A stretch of 64,000 nt of DNA, taken from contig NZ_CP118632.1 in NCBI RefSeq assembly GCF_028993615.1, positions 4,402,001-4,466,000 on the forward strand, written 5' to 3'. The stretch comes from Herbaspirillum sp. WKF16 (GTDB lineage: Bacteria > Pseudomonadota > Gammaproteobacteria > Burkholderiales > Burkholderiaceae_D). Positions within the stretch are counted from its first letter, which is position 1. Each line of letters opens with the position of its first letter. Below are positions 9,350 through 18,434 of this stretch, in pieces. The notes under the pieces are model-generated. The model worked only from the letters and a program-made list of their open reading frames with translations, was not told where the DNA came from and did not search any database. The position numbers and the translations under genes were made by a program.

Positions 9350-10456
9350 TCAGAAACGCGTCTCGCGCGCGGCGCGCAAGAAACTGTCGAGAATGGGCGT
9401 GCAGTCGAGCAATTCGGCGCTGCCGGCGCGGTGGAACTCGGGATGCCACTGCAGGCCCATGACGAACGGCGCCTTGCGGTAGCGAATCGCCTCCACGATC
9501 TGGTCAGGCCCGGAAACCGCCTCCACCGACAGGTCGCGCCCGACGTCGCGCACCGCCTGGTGGTGAATGGAGTTGACCACGGCGTTCTCGGTCTTCACCA
9601 GCGACGCCAGCGACGACCCCTGCGGGAACTGCAGCGTGTGATAGTTGCTGTCGTACTGGTCGTTGACGTGCGAGATCGCCGCGGGAACGTCGGTGGCGAT
9701 GTCCTGGTACAGGGTGCCGCCGAAGGCCACGTTGATCAGCTGGCAGCCGCGGCAGATGCCCAGCACCGGCTTGCCCGCCTCGATGAATTCATGCAGCAGT
9801 TCCAGCTCGTACATGTCGCGCACGCGGTCGCCGCTCCACTCGGGGCGGGTCGCGGCCTGCGCGTAGCTTTGCGGCGAGACGTCGGCGCCGCCCTGGAGCA
9901 CCAGGCCGTCGAGGTTCTTGGCGTAGTCGCGCAGGCGGATGTTGCTGGGGTGCACCAGGCCGTTGGTGTTGACGGTCGGGATCATGAACACCAGCACGTC
10001 GCGCGACATCACCCATTGCGCGATCGACTCCTCAAGATACTGCAGCGTCTTGCTGCGCAGGCCCTTGGCGCCGGATTCGGGGTGGAAGATGCGGGCCGAC
10101 ACGCCGATCTTGAGCGTGCGCTGCATGACGCGGCGTCCCGCCTTGTCGGACAGCGCGCGCAGGCGCGCGGCCAGGAACTGCCAGGTCTGCGCCCATGGCG
10201 CGTCGCCCGCGTGATGCGGGGGCGGCGGCAGGGGCGCGTGCGCAGCCGGCTGGTGCTGCGCGGCCTGCGCCGCAGGCTCGGCGCCCGGACCGGGCTGCAC
10301 GCCTTGCGGCGCCGGTGCCGCCGGGGATGCGGGCTGGGCTGGAGAATGGGCAGGGGCGACGGCGTCTGCGGCCGCGGCGGGAACACTGGCGCTGCCGGGC
10401 TTGGCCGGGATGGGTTCCTTGGGCAGGTTGGCTTCGGAATCTTGGATGTCGGACAT
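9350..10456 (-). CDS. Peptidase C26 / gamma-glutamyl-GABA hydrolase-like class I glutamine amidotransferase
   Basis: About 368 aa. The first ~110 residues are a low-complexity Pro/Ala/Gln tail. The rest is a class-I amidotransferase fold with oxyanion strand VLQGGADVSP, nucleophile cysteine in GICRGCQ, and the His-Glu pair in QWHPEF, as in PuuD. PuuD releases GABA from gamma-glutamyl-GABA in putrescine breakdown, but no put/puu gene is nearby, so the substrate is uncertain. The ATG at 10454-10456 (MSDIQ) is preferred over a further 15 upstream codons. The disordered N-terminal extension is unusual for the family. Confidence 0.82.
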   Translation of the reverse strand: MSDIQDSEANLPKEPIPAKPGSASVPAAAADAVAPAHSPAQPASPAAPAPQGVQPGPGAEPAAQAAQHQPAAHAPLPPPPHHAGDAPWAQTWQFLAARLRALSDKAGRRVMQRTLKIGVSARIFHPESGAKGLRSKTLQYLEESIAQWVMSRDVLVFMIPTVNTNGLVHPSNIRLRDYAKNLDGLVLQGGADVSPQSYAQAATRPEWSGDRVRDMYELELLHEFIEAGKPVLGICRGCQLINVAFGGTLYQDIATDVPAAISHVNDQYDSNYHTLQFPQGSSLASLVKTENAVVNSIHHQAVRDVGRDLSVEAVSGPDQIVEAIRYRKAPFVMGLQWHPEFHRAGSAELLDCTPILDSFLRAARETRF

Positions 10457-10801
10457 GGCTGCAATAAAGACGGAATGTGAATAAACTGCGGCGAGTGTCA
10501 ACGCTGCGGCTCCCCCGCGCCGAGGGAGCGACGGGAGCCTTGGGGTCGGCTGAGTATAAGCGCATTACCCGGCTTTTGATACCCGCAGGAAAATTCAGGG
10601 AAACGGGCGCCAGCGCGAAAACGCGTCGCGCCCGGCTTGCTTCGTACAAGCGGCGGCAGACGCTTTCGTGGCAAACTCCCTTCCCTTTAATGAGCAGACA
10701 GCGGATCGCCTTCGCATGTTCCGGCGATTTTCGGCAAACGGGAGACGCTTGCCTTGCCCTGCGCCACGACAACCGGCCCACCGCCAGCCACGACGACACC
10801 G
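10457..10801. other. Divergent intergenic region
   Basis: 345 bp between the divergent hydrolase and kefF genes. It should hold both promoters, but I see no pair of boxes close to consensus. Open frames here are extensions of the flanking genes in other frames. Confidence 0.4.
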
Positions 10802-11338
10802 ATGCCCAAGGTACTCATCCTCTACGCCCATCCCGCCGCCGAGCTCTCGCGCACCAACCGCCTGATGATCGAGGCCGCCGCCAAGTTGCCCGGCGTGACG
10901 GTCAACGACCTCTACGAGCGCTATCCGGATTTCATCATCGACGTCGCCCACGAGCAGCGCTTGCTGGAGCAAGCCGACCTGGTGGTGATGCAGCATCCCA
11001 TCCACTGGTACAGCATGCCGGCGCTGCAAAAGGAGTGGGTAGACCTGGTGCTGGCGCGCGGCTGGGCCTTCGGCCACGACGGCGACGCGCTGCACGGCAA
11101 GGGTTTCTGGCTGGTCGCCTCCACCGGCGGGGAGGAGCAGGCTTATGCGCCGGGCGGACGTCACGGCCATCCCTTCGCCGACTTCCTGCCGCCCTATCAG
11201 CAGACCGCGCGCCTGTGCGGCATGCGCTGGATGGAACCGCTGATCCTGCACGGCGCCCACCACCTGCCGCCGGTGGATTTCCAGCGCCACGTCGAGCACT
11301 ATCTCGAACGCCTGGAACGCTACCCGAACTGGGAATGA
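10802..11338 (+). CDS. kefF: KefF/KefG-like NAD(P)H quinone oxidoreductase, potassium-efflux ancillary protein
   Basis: A 178-aa flavodoxin-fold reductase. It opens with the FMN-binding strand and loop (KVLILYAHPAAELSRTNR). It also has the family signature QHPIHWYSMPALQKEW and the STGGEEQAY loop. KefF binds and activates KefC during electrophile stress, and kefC follows after 43 bp, which supports the assignment. The ATG at 10802 is used because the protein aligns from there; a longer in-frame start at 10754 exists. Confidence 0.88.
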   Translation: MPKVLILYAHPAAELSRTNRLMIEAAAKLPGVTVNDLYERYPDFIIDVAHEQRLLEQADLVVMQHPIHWYSMPALQKEWVDLVLARGWAFGHDGDALHGKGFWLVASTGGEEQAYAPGGRHGHPFADFLPPYQQTARLCGMRWMEPLILHGAHHLPPVDFQRHVEHYLERLERYPNWE

Positions 11339-11381
11339 GCCACACGCTTCCCACCGATACCGACAAGACAAAGACGCCATC

Positions 11382-13226
11382 ATGGATGAACAACTGCTCA
11401 TAGCCCTGGTCTACCTGCTCGCCGCGGTCGCCGCCGTGCCTATCGCCAAACGCCTGGGACTGGGCGCGGTGCTGGGCTACCTGCTGGCCGGCATCGTCAT
11501 CGGCCCGTGGGGACTGGGCCTGATCACCGAGGTCAAGCACATCCTCGAATTCTCGGAGTTCGGCGTCGTGCTGCTGCTGTTCCTGATCGGACTGGAACTC
11601 GACCCCAAGCGCCTGTGGGCGCTGCGCCGCTCCATCTTCGGCTGGGGCAGCGCGCAGGTGGCGGCCGTTACCGCGGCCCTGCTGGTGGCCGCGCTGCTGG
11701 CGGGCGTACCGTGGCGCATCGCGCTCATCGCCGCGCTCGGCATGTCGCTCTCGTCCACCGCGATCGCGCTGGCCACGCTGGGCGAACGCAAGCTGACCAC
11801 CACCCCGGCCGGGGCGGCCGGCTTCTCCATCCTGCTGTTCCAGGACATCGCCGCGATCCCGATGATGGCCGCCGTGCCGCTGCTGGGCGTGGCCGCCAGC
11901 CAGGGCAGCGGCCAGGGCTGGCTGCACGCCGGCCAGGTGGTGCTGGTGATCGCGCTGCTGATCTTCGGCGGCCGCGTGCTGATGCGCCCCGTCCTGCGCA
12001 TCATCGCCAAGACCGACATGCGCGAGATCTTCACCGCCTTCGCACTGCTGCTGGTGATCGCCACCTGCCTCTTGATGCAGTCGGTGGGCATGTCGATGGC
12101 GCTGGGGACCTTCCTGGCCGGCGTGCTGCTGGCCGACTCCGAATACCGCCACGCGCTGGAAAGCGACCTCGAACCCTTCAAGGGCCTGCTGCTGGGCCTG
12201 TTCTTCATCGCCGTGGGCATGTCGGTGGACTTCGGCGTGTTCCTTGCCCAGCCCTGGCGCATCCTCGGCCTGGTGGCCGCCTTCCTGGCCATCAAGTCCT
12301 TCATGATGTGGTTGTTGGGACGCTGCTTCGGCATCCCGCGCGGCCAGCAATTGTTCTTCGCCTTCCTGCTCTCGCAGGGCGGGGAATTCGCCTTCATCGT
12401 GTTCGGCGCGGCGGTCAGCGCCAAGGTGCTCACGCCTGAGGTTTCTTCGATCCTGGTGGTGGTGGTGGCGCTGTCGATGCTGATCACGCCGCTGCTGTTG
12501 CTGCTGCACGATCGCCTGCTGGTGCGCTGGCTGGAAGGCGGCAAGCGCCGCCCGGAAGACAAGATCGAGCCGCAGGACCATCCGGTCATCATCGCCGGCT
12601 TCGGCCGCTTCGGCCAGATCGTCGGCCGCCTGCTGATGGCCAACGGCATCGGCGCCACCGTGCTGGACCATGACCCGGACCAGATCGATTTCCTGCGCAA
12701 GTTCGGCTTCAAGGTGTTCTACGGCGACGCCACCCGCATCGACCTGCTGCGCACCGCCGGCGCCGACAAGGCCCGCGTGCTGGTGATCGCCATCGACGAC
12801 GCCCAGGCCGCGCTGGGAATGGTGGACAAGGTGAAGGAGGAGTTTCCGCATCTGCAGATCGCCGCCCGCGCGCGCAACGTCACGCATTACTACGACCTGC
12901 TGGACCGCGGCGTCACGGTGCTCGAACGCGAAACCTTCGAAAGCGCGCTGCAGATGGGCCGCCAGGTGCTGCAGCAGCTGGACTTCGGCGCCTACCGCGC
13001 GCGCCAGGCGGCGATGAAGTTCCGCGCGCACAACCTCAAGACCCTGTTCGAACTTTACCCGCACTACAAGGACCAGCAGCAGATGGTCTCGATGGCGGTG
13101 CAGGCGCGCGAAGAGCTGCAGGCCATGTTCGCCGGCGACCGCGCCGCCATGGAGCGCGAACACACACACGATCACTGGCGCGGCGAACCGGCCCCGCACG
13201 ACAAGCCGCCGGCCGGCCAGGGTTAA
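11382..13226 (+). CDS. kefC: Glutathione-gated K+/H+ antiporter (KefC/KefB type)
   Basis: A 614-aa inner-membrane antiporter. The first ~380 residues form the CPA2 membrane domain with about twelve helices and the conserved LLFLIGLELDPKRLW and SQGGEFAFI segments. The cytoplasmic C-terminal half is an RCK-N/KTN domain with a Rossmann motif (IIAGFGRFGQIVGRL). Kef systems release potassium to acidify the cell when glutathione adducts form. Pairing with kefF upstream indicates a two-gene unit. KefB versus KefC cannot be separated from sequence reading alone. Confidence 0.9.
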   Translation: MDEQLLIALVYLLAAVAAVPIAKRLGLGAVLGYLLAGIVIGPWGLGLITEVKHILEFSEFGVVLLLFLIGLELDPKRLWALRRSIFGWGSAQVAAVTAALLVAALLAGVPWRIALIAALGMSLSSTAIALATLGERKLTTTPAGAAGFSILLFQDIAAIPMMAAVPLLGVAASQGSGQGWLHAGQVVLVIALLIFGGRVLMRPVLRIIAKTDMREIFTAFALLLVIATCLLMQSVGMSMALGTFLAGVLLADSEYRHALESDLEPFKGLLLGLFFIAVGMSVDFGVFLAQPWRILGLVAAFLAIKSFMMWLLGRCFGIPRGQQLFFAFLLSQGGEFAFIVFGAAVSAKVLTPEVSSILVVVVALSMLITPLLLLLHDRLLVRWLEGGKRRPEDKIEPQDHPVIIAGFGRFGQIVGRLLMANGIGATVLDHDPDQIDFLRKFGFKVFYGDATRIDLLRTAGADKARVLVIAIDDAQAALGMVDKVKEEFPHLQIAARARNVTHYYDLLDRGVTVLERETFESALQMGRQVLQQLDFGAYRARQAAMKFRAHNLKTLFELYPHYKDQQQMVSMAVQAREELQAMFAGDRAAMEREHTHDHWRGEPAPHDKPPAGQG

Positions 13227-13242
13227 GGACGCTCCGCGCAAT

Positions 13243-13276
13243 AAAAAAGGCCGGACATGCTTGCGCATGCCCGGCC
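13243..13276 (-). terminator. Terminator of the degP-like gene
   Basis: A 12-bp stem (13249-13260 with 13265-13276, one G-T wobble) is followed on the minus strand by a run of six Ts. It lies 130 bp past the protease stop codon and may also stop kefC transcription from the other side. Confidence 0.7.
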
Positions 13277-13299
13277 ACTCCCTCACTGCTACCACGCAC

Positions 13300-13327
13300 T
13301 ACTCACTACTCACTACTCACTACTCAC
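13300..13327. repeat. Four perfect tandem copies of heptamer TACTCAC
   Basis: The unit TACTCAC repeats exactly four times. It is flanked by degenerate copies (CCTCACTGC, CTCTCACTGC) on both sides between kefC and the protease gene. It lies outside coding sequence. Confidence 0.85.
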
Positions 13328-13407
13328 TGCTCTCACTGCCGCTACGCCCCCACGGGTTACTGCCGCTACCGGTACTACCCACTGCAAAAACCGTCATCGC
13401 GCCGGCC

Positions 13408-14889
13408 TCAGTTCAGCGTCAGCGGCACGAAGATCTTCTCGTCGCCGCGCTCCACCAGCAGCGCCACGCTCTTGCCGGCCTGGCTGGCCAGCTTGCGCAA
13501 CTGCTCGGCGGACGACACCGGCGTGCCGTTCAGCGCCAGGATCACGTCGCCGCTCTGGATCCCGGCCAGCGCGGCCGGGCCGTTGACGTCTTCCACCAGC
13601 AAGCCGTTCTGCCCGCCCAGCTGCTTTTGCTCGTCCTTGTCCAGCGGGCGCACCGCCAGGCCAAGGCGACCGGGGTTTTCAGCCTTGTTGGCCGGGGCGT
13701 CGTTCTTGGCCTGCTTCATCTCGCCGACCTTCACGCTGATGGTGCGGACCTTGCCGCCACGCATCACCTCCAGCGGCTGCGAGGTGCCGGGCGCGGTGTC
13801 GGCCACCAGCGTAGGCAAGTCCACCGAATGATCGATCGCATGGCCGTTGAAGCTCAGGATCACATCGCCCGGCTGCAGGCCAGCCTTCTCGGCCGGGCTG
13901 CCCTTCTCCACCGACGACACCAGCGCGCCTTGCGCATTCTTGAGGCCGAAGGATTCCGACAAGGTCTGGTTCAGGTCCTGCACCGACACGCCCAGGCGGC
14001 CGCGGGTGACCTTGCCGTGCTGCGCCAGCTGCTGCTCGACCTTCATGGCCACATCGATCGGGATGGCGAAGGACAAGCCCTGGTAGCCGCCGGTCTGGCT
14101 GTAGATCTGCGAATTGATGCCGATCACCTCGCCCTTCAGGTTGAACAGCGGGCCGCCCGAGTTGCCGGGGTTGACCGCCACATCGGTCTGCAGGAATGGC
14201 ACGTAGTTGTCGTCCGGCAGGCTGCGCGACTTGGCGCTGACGATGCCGGCGGTGGCGGTGTTGTCGAAGCCGTAGGGCGAACCGATGGCCAGCACCGGCT
14301 CGCCGACCTTGACCCGGGAAGGGTCGCCGATCTGCACCGTGGGCAGGTTCCTGGCCTCGATGCGGATCACCGCGATATCGCTCTGCTTGTCCACGCCCAG
14401 CACCTTGGCCTTGAACTCGCGGCGGTCGGTCAGCTTGACCACCACCTCCTGCGCGCCGTCGACCACGTGGGCATTGGTCAGGATCAGGCCGTCGGGCGAA
14501 ATGATGAAACCGGAACCCAGGCCGTGCATCACGCGCGGCTGGCGCGGCATCTGCAGCTGCGGGCCGAAGCGCTTGAAGAACTGCGCCATCGGGTCGTCGG
14601 AATCGGCGTCGTCATCGTCGTCGGCCACCTTCTTGACCTTGCCGGTGACGCTGATGTTCACCACGGCGGGACCGGCGCGCTGCACGATGCCCGAGAAGTC
14701 GGTCGCCGCCGCGATGACCGGTCCGGCCGGCGCCACCGGCGCGGTGTTGGAGGCGACCAGCGGGGCGTTGACCGTGGCCGCGTGCGCGGACGGCAGGTCG
14801 GCGCCGCGGAAGTAGACATAACTGCCGCCGACCACCGCGGCGATCATCACGGCCAGGGTATTGCGAACGAAGACGATGCGACGGCTCAT
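13408..14889 (-). CDS. Periplasmic serine protease/chaperone of the DegP/MucD family
   Basis: About 493 aa. An N-terminal signal-anchor (about residues 9-24) precedes a trypsin-like domain. The catalytic triad is seen in TNAHVVDG (His), SDIAVI (Asp) and NPGNSGGP (Ser). Two PDZ domains follow; the second ends in LLVERGDEKIFVPL. An acidic insert (DDDDDADSDD) sits in the LA-loop region. It degrades or refolds damaged envelope proteins. The ATG at 14889 gives the better spacing from GGAG; an adjacent ATG at 14892 is possible. It lies downstream of a two-component system that may control envelope stress. Confidence 0.92.
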   Translation of the reverse strand: MSRRIVFVRNTLAVMIAAVVGGSYVYFRGADLPSAHAATVNAPLVASNTAPVAPAGPVIAAATDFSGIVQRAGPAVVNISVTGKVKKVADDDDDADSDDPMAQFFKRFGPQLQMPRQPRVMHGLGSGFIISPDGLILTNAHVVDGAQEVVVKLTDRREFKAKVLGVDKQSDIAVIRIEARNLPTVQIGDPSRVKVGEPVLAIGSPYGFDNTATAGIVSAKSRSLPDDNYVPFLQTDVAVNPGNSGGPLFNLKGEVIGINSQIYSQTGGYQGLSFAIPIDVAMKVEQQLAQHGKVTRGRLGVSVQDLNQTLSESFGLKNAQGALVSSVEKGSPAEKAGLQPGDVILSFNGHAIDHSVDLPTLVADTAPGTSQPLEVMRGGKVRTISVKVGEMKQAKNDAPANKAENPGRLGLAVRPLDKDEQKQLGGQNGLLVEDVNGPAALAGIQSGDVILALNGTPVSSAEQLRKLASQAGKSVALLVERGDEKIFVPLTLN

Positions 14890-15052
14890 CATGCACTCCT
14901 TTTCTTCTGAGAGAAATATCGGTGGCAAAGCGGCCGGCCGGGCCTGGGAGGCCGTGGCTGCTCTGCCGTTGGAGTGAAGATTAAGACGCGAAAATTAAGA
15001 CAGACTTAAGGCAAAAAACAGCGTCGCGATGGGGCGCCGGCCTTGCCGGCTC

Positions 15053-16381
15053 TCAGGCTTGCAGCGGGAAGACCACCTTCGCCTGCAAGCCGCGACCGGT
15101 GTTCTTCAATTCCACCGGCACCCGATGCAGGTCGGCCACCTGGCGCACGATGGCCAGGCCCAGCCCGCTGCCGAAGGCGGCGCGCCCGGCGTTCTGCTCC
15201 TGCGGGCGGCGCGCCCGGTAGAAGCGGTCGAACACGCGCGGCATCTCGCTCTCGGCGATGCCGGGGCCGCTGTCCTGGATCAGCACCGCGCATCGTCCCG
15301 CCTCCGACGTATCGAAGGACACGTCCACCACGCCGCCGGCGGGCGTGTAGCGCAAGGCGTTGTCGACCAGGTTGTTGAACAGGATGCGCAGGGCGTCGGG
15401 ATTGCCCCGCACCTGCAACGGCCGCTCCTGCGCCTCGCCCGACAAGCCGAGGTCGATGCCGCCGTGCTCCGCCACCGAGGACAGGTCGCTCACCACGCCG
15501 CCCAGCAGCGCGCGCAGGTCGACCGCCGTGAAGCTCATGGCGTCGGGTTCCTGGCGCGCCAGCGTGAGCAGCTGGTGCACCAGGTGGGTGGCGCGCTCCA
15601 GTCCGTTCTTGAGATCGGCGAAGGCGGCGCGGCGCTCCTCCTCGTCGACGGCGCGTTCGGCCAGTTGCGCCTGCAGGCGCAAGGCGGTCAACGGCGTGCG
15701 CAATTCGTGCGCGGCGTCGGCCACAAAGGCGCGCTGCGCTTCGGTGGAATGCTTCAGGCGCGCCAGCAGGTCGTTCAGGGCATGGGTCAGCGGTTGGATT
15801 TCCTGCGGCATGCCCACTTCGGCCAGCGGCTGCAGCGAGTTCATGTCGCGCGCGGCGACCTCGGCGGCGGCGCGGCGCACCGGCGCCAGGCCCCGGCTCA
15901 CCGCCAGCCAGGCCAGGATACCGATGAGCGGGAACAGCAGCAGCATCGGCGCCACCGTCTTGACCGCCATCTGGGCGGCGATCTCGTCGCGCGCGCTTTG
16001 CGGCTGCGCCACCTGCACCACGGTGCTGCCGATCTGCGCGCTGTAGACGCGCCACATGCCGTTGGGCCCGCGCACATTGGCGAAGCCCAGCTCGGCCTGG
16101 CGCGGCATGGCGCTGCGCGCGTGCGAGTGGTAGATGACGGTGCCGCGGCTGTCCCAGATCTGCATCATGATCTCGTCTTCCAGCTCGGGCAGTTGCTGAC
16201 CGGGCGAGATCGGCGAGAAGGCCTGGCGCGGCAGCGAGGCCGCGATCTGGCGCATCTGGTAATCGAAGATCTGGTTGGCTTCGCCGCGCGCCTGGAAATA
16301 CAGGCCGGCGCCGGCGATCAGGATGATGGAAAACAGGCCCAGGCCCAGCCACAGCAGCAGCTTGTTGCGCACCGAATTCAT
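15053..16381 (-). CDS. qseC: QseC-like sensor histidine kinase
   Basis: A 442-aa membrane sensor. One membrane helix lies at about residues 9-30 and a second near 155-175. They enclose a periplasmic sensor of about 125 residues. A HAMP linker follows, then the H-box (FVADAAHELRTPLTALRL, phospho-accepting His). The N-box (NNLVDNALRYT) and G-boxes (DSGPGI, GSGLGLAIV) complete the kinase. The order of domains and the ATGA overlap with the response-regulator gene match the QseBC/PmrAB type. The signal is not predictable from sequence. Confidence 0.88.
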   Translation of the reverse strand: MNSVRNKLLLWLGLGLFSIILIAGAGLYFQARGEANQIFDYQMRQIAASLPRQAFSPISPGQQLPELEDEIMMQIWDSRGTVIYHSHARSAMPRQAELGFANVRGPNGMWRVYSAQIGSTVVQVAQPQSARDEIAAQMAVKTVAPMLLLFPLIGILAWLAVSRGLAPVRRAAAEVAARDMNSLQPLAEVGMPQEIQPLTHALNDLLARLKHSTEAQRAFVADAAHELRTPLTALRLQAQLAERAVDEEERRAAFADLKNGLERATHLVHQLLTLARQEPDAMSFTAVDLRALLGGVVSDLSSVAEHGGIDLGLSGEAQERPLQVRGNPDALRILFNNLVDNALRYTPAGGVVDVSFDTSEAGRCAVLIQDSGPGIAESEMPRVFDRFYRARRPQEQNAGRAAFGSGLGLAIVRQVADLHRVPVELKNTGRGLQAKVVFPLQA

Positions 16382-17034
16382 GCCGGCACCAGGTAGCCGA
16401 CGCCGCGCACGTTCTTGATGAAGTCGCTGCCGACCTTCTTGCGCAGGGCGTGGATGTGGACCTCGACGGCGTTGCTCTCGATGCTGTCGTCCCAGCCGTA
16501 GAGTTTCTCTTCCAGCTGGGCGCGCGAGAGCACCACGCCGGGGCGATCCATGAACGCATGCAGCAGCGTGAACTCGCGCGCCGACAGGCTGACCGGGGCG
16601 CCGGCCACGGTGACTTCATGGGTGGCCGGATTCAAGACCACCTCGCGCACCTGCACCAGGCTGTCGGCGCGCCCGGACTGGCGGCGCAGCAGCGCGCGCA
16701 TGCGCGCCGAGAGCTCTTCCAGGTCGAAGGGCTTGATCAGGTAATCGTCGGCGCCGGCATCCAGCCCGGCCACGCGATCGGCCACGGCGTCGCGCGCGGT
16801 GGTGATGAGCACCGGGATGGCGTTGCCGCGTTCGCGCATGGTGCGCAGCACCGCCAGGCCATCCTTCTGCGGCAGGCCGAGGTCGAGCAGCAGCATGGCG
16901 TAGTCCTCGTTGCGCAGCGCGGCGTCGGCCGACTTGCCGTCCTGCACCCAGTCGATGGCGAATCCGTCCTGGCGCAGGCCCTTGCGCACCGCCTCGCCCA
17001 CCATGGGATCGTCTTCGACCAGCAATACGCGCAT
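16378..17034 (-). CDS. qseB: OmpR-family response regulator (QseB-like)
   Basis: A 218-aa regulator. The receiver domain has the acidic pocket (VEDDPMVG), the phospho-accepting Asp at about residue 51 (LLLDLGLPQKDG) and the conserved Lys (YLIKPFDLEEL). A winged-helix DNA-binding domain fills the C-terminal half (ESNAVEVHIHALRKKVG). It is cotranscribed with the downstream sensor kinase through a four-base overlap. Confidence 0.92.
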   Translation of the reverse strand: MRVLLVEDDPMVGEAVRKGLRQDGFAIDWVQDGKSADAALRNEDYAMLLLDLGLPQKDGLAVLRTMRERGNAIPVLITTARDAVADRVAGLDAGADDYLIKPFDLEELSARMRALLRRQSGRADSLVQVREVVLNPATHEVTVAGAPVSLSAREFTLLHAFMDRPGVVLSRAQLEEKLYGWDDSIESNAVEVHIHALRKKVGSDFIKNVRGVGYLVPA

Positions 17035-17046
17035 ATACGCTCCGTT

Positions 17047-17241
17047 CTAAAGGATCTTGGCCAGCGCGAACACCACCGCCGAGAGCAGGATGGTGGATGC
17101 GAACGGCAGCGAGAACTGGCGCCCGAACAGGCGGAAGCGCAGGTCGCCCGGCAGCCGGCCTATGCCCAGTTTCTCCAGCCAGGGCAGCAGCGAGGAGAAC
17201 ACGATCACGGCCAGAAAGATGACGATCACCCAACGTATCAT
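17047..17241 (-). CDS. DUF2905 family small membrane protein
   Basis: 64 aa with two membrane helices (WVIVIFLAVIVFSSLLPWL, then LPFASTILLSAVVFALAKIL) around a basic loop with the family motif LGRLPGDLR-like (here IGRLPGDLRFR). The ATG at 17239-17241 follows a GGGGGA ribosome-binding site. It is 10 bp from the midA stop and 12 bp from qseB, so cotranscription with either is possible. Function is unknown. Confidence 0.8.
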   Translation of the reverse strand: MIRWVIVIFLAVIVFSSLLPWLEKLGIGRLPGDLRFRLFGRQFSLPFASTILLSAVVFALAKIL

Positions 17242-17251
17242 GCTTCCCCCC

Positions 17252-18412
17252 TCACAGGCGATGCGTGCGGTCATGGCGCAGCATGCGCTGCGGCCACTCG
17301 GCGTCCTTGCCGATCACCAGCACCTTGAACAGCTCGCCCATCTCGGCCGGCGAGATCAGCTTCTGCATGGCGTTGGCTTGCGGCAGGTAGTCCAGGCTCT
17401 GCTCTGGCGAGGTGCGCAACAGCAGTTCGCCGATGCCGGCGTTGAGCAGGAAGGCGCCCTGGCTGGTGTAGGCCAGCACCTCGGCGCCCGCTTCCACGGC
17501 GGCGATCGCCATCGCGGTGAAATCGACGTGGGCGGTGATGTCCTGCAAACCCGGCCAGTAGAAGGGATCGTCGTGGGCGTGATGGCGGTAGTGGCACATC
17601 AGCGTGCCGGCCGAGCGGTCGTGCAGGTAGTATTCCGCCGCCGGGAAGCCGTAGTCCGGCAGGATCGCCGCCGCGCCCGGACCGTTGGCGACCATGCGCG
17701 CCAGCGTGCGCATGAAACCGGTCGCCAGCGGGGCCAGCTCGGTCAGGTAGCCGTCCGGCAAATCGTCGGCCTCGGGGATCTGCGCCAAGGGCAGGTCTTG
17801 CACCGCGCGATCCTCGTAACGGAAGTTGCCGGCGCCGTCGACGGCCACGCCGCGTTCCAGCCAGGCGTCGCCGGCCTTGCGCGCCAGGCGCACCGGCATG
17901 GCGTCCAGCACTTCATTGCCCACCACCACGCCGGAGAAACTCTCCGGCAAGGCATCCAGCCACTCCACCTGCTGCGCGAATGCGGCCAGGGTTTCCTTCT
18001 GGCGCGCGCGCAGCTGGGCCGATATTTCCACGATGAAATATTTTTCCGGCAAGCGGCCGCGCAAGTGCAGCTCGGTGAGGATGTCGGCCGCCAGCTTGCC
18101 GGTGCCGGCCCCGAACTCGAGGAAGACATTGGCCAGCGATTGGCTGCCATTGATCAGTTCTGTCGCCAAATGCGCCAAAGTCGCGCCAAACAGGGGCGAA
18201 ATTTCCGGGGCGGTTGTAAAATCACCGTCTTTGCCCAATTTGGCCGAGCCGCCGCTGTAATAGCCGACCTGCGGCGCATATAGCGCCAGCTCCATGTAGC
18301 GTTCGAAGGAAATCCAGCCGCCCGCCGCGGCGATCTCGCCGGCGATCAGCTGTTTCAGGGCGTGCGAGGCGGCCTGTGCGTCGGCGCCCGGTTCTGGTAG
18401 TTGCAGTTGCAT
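17252..18412 (-). CDS. SAM-dependent methyltransferase, MidA/NDUFAF7 family
   Basis: A 386-aa protein of the DUF185 family. Visible are the family N-terminus (GGWISFERYMELALYAP), the SAM-binding glycine-rich motif LEFGAGTGKLAADIL and the following VVGNEVLDAMPV. The mitochondrial homologue methylates an arginine of complex I subunit NDUFS2; the bacterial substrate is not established. The ATG at 18410-18412 is chosen because conservation begins right after it. The gene is divergent from the folM-like gene. Confidence 0.88.
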   Translation of the reverse strand: MQLQLPEPGADAQAASHALKQLIAGEIAAAGGWISFERYMELALYAPQVGYYSGGSAKLGKDGDFTTAPEISPLFGATLAHLATELINGSQSLANVFLEFGAGTGKLAADILTELHLRGRLPEKYFIVEISAQLRARQKETLAAFAQQVEWLDALPESFSGVVVGNEVLDAMPVRLARKAGDAWLERGVAVDGAGNFRYEDRAVQDLPLAQIPEADDLPDGYLTELAPLATGFMRTLARMVANGPGAAAILPDYGFPAAEYYLHDRSAGTLMCHYRHHAHDDPFYWPGLQDITAHVDFTAMAIAAVEAGAEVLAYTSQGAFLLNAGIGELLLRTSPEQSLDYLPQANAMQKLISPAEMGELFKVLVIGKDAEWPQRMLRHDRTHRL

Positions 18413-18434
18413 GGGCCGTATTGTATTTGAACTT

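Noticed and set aside
10935..13295. 786-codon minus-strand frame opposite kefF/kefC
   Set aside because: Composition is dominated by Gln/His/Arg/Glu runs typical of antisense GC-rich frames. The plus strand codes for complete KefF and KefC.
15053..17034. Two-component system as a defence (Detocs-like) system
   Set aside because: It is a standard membrane QseC-like kinase and OmpR-type regulator in core chromosome, without the extra Detocs component.
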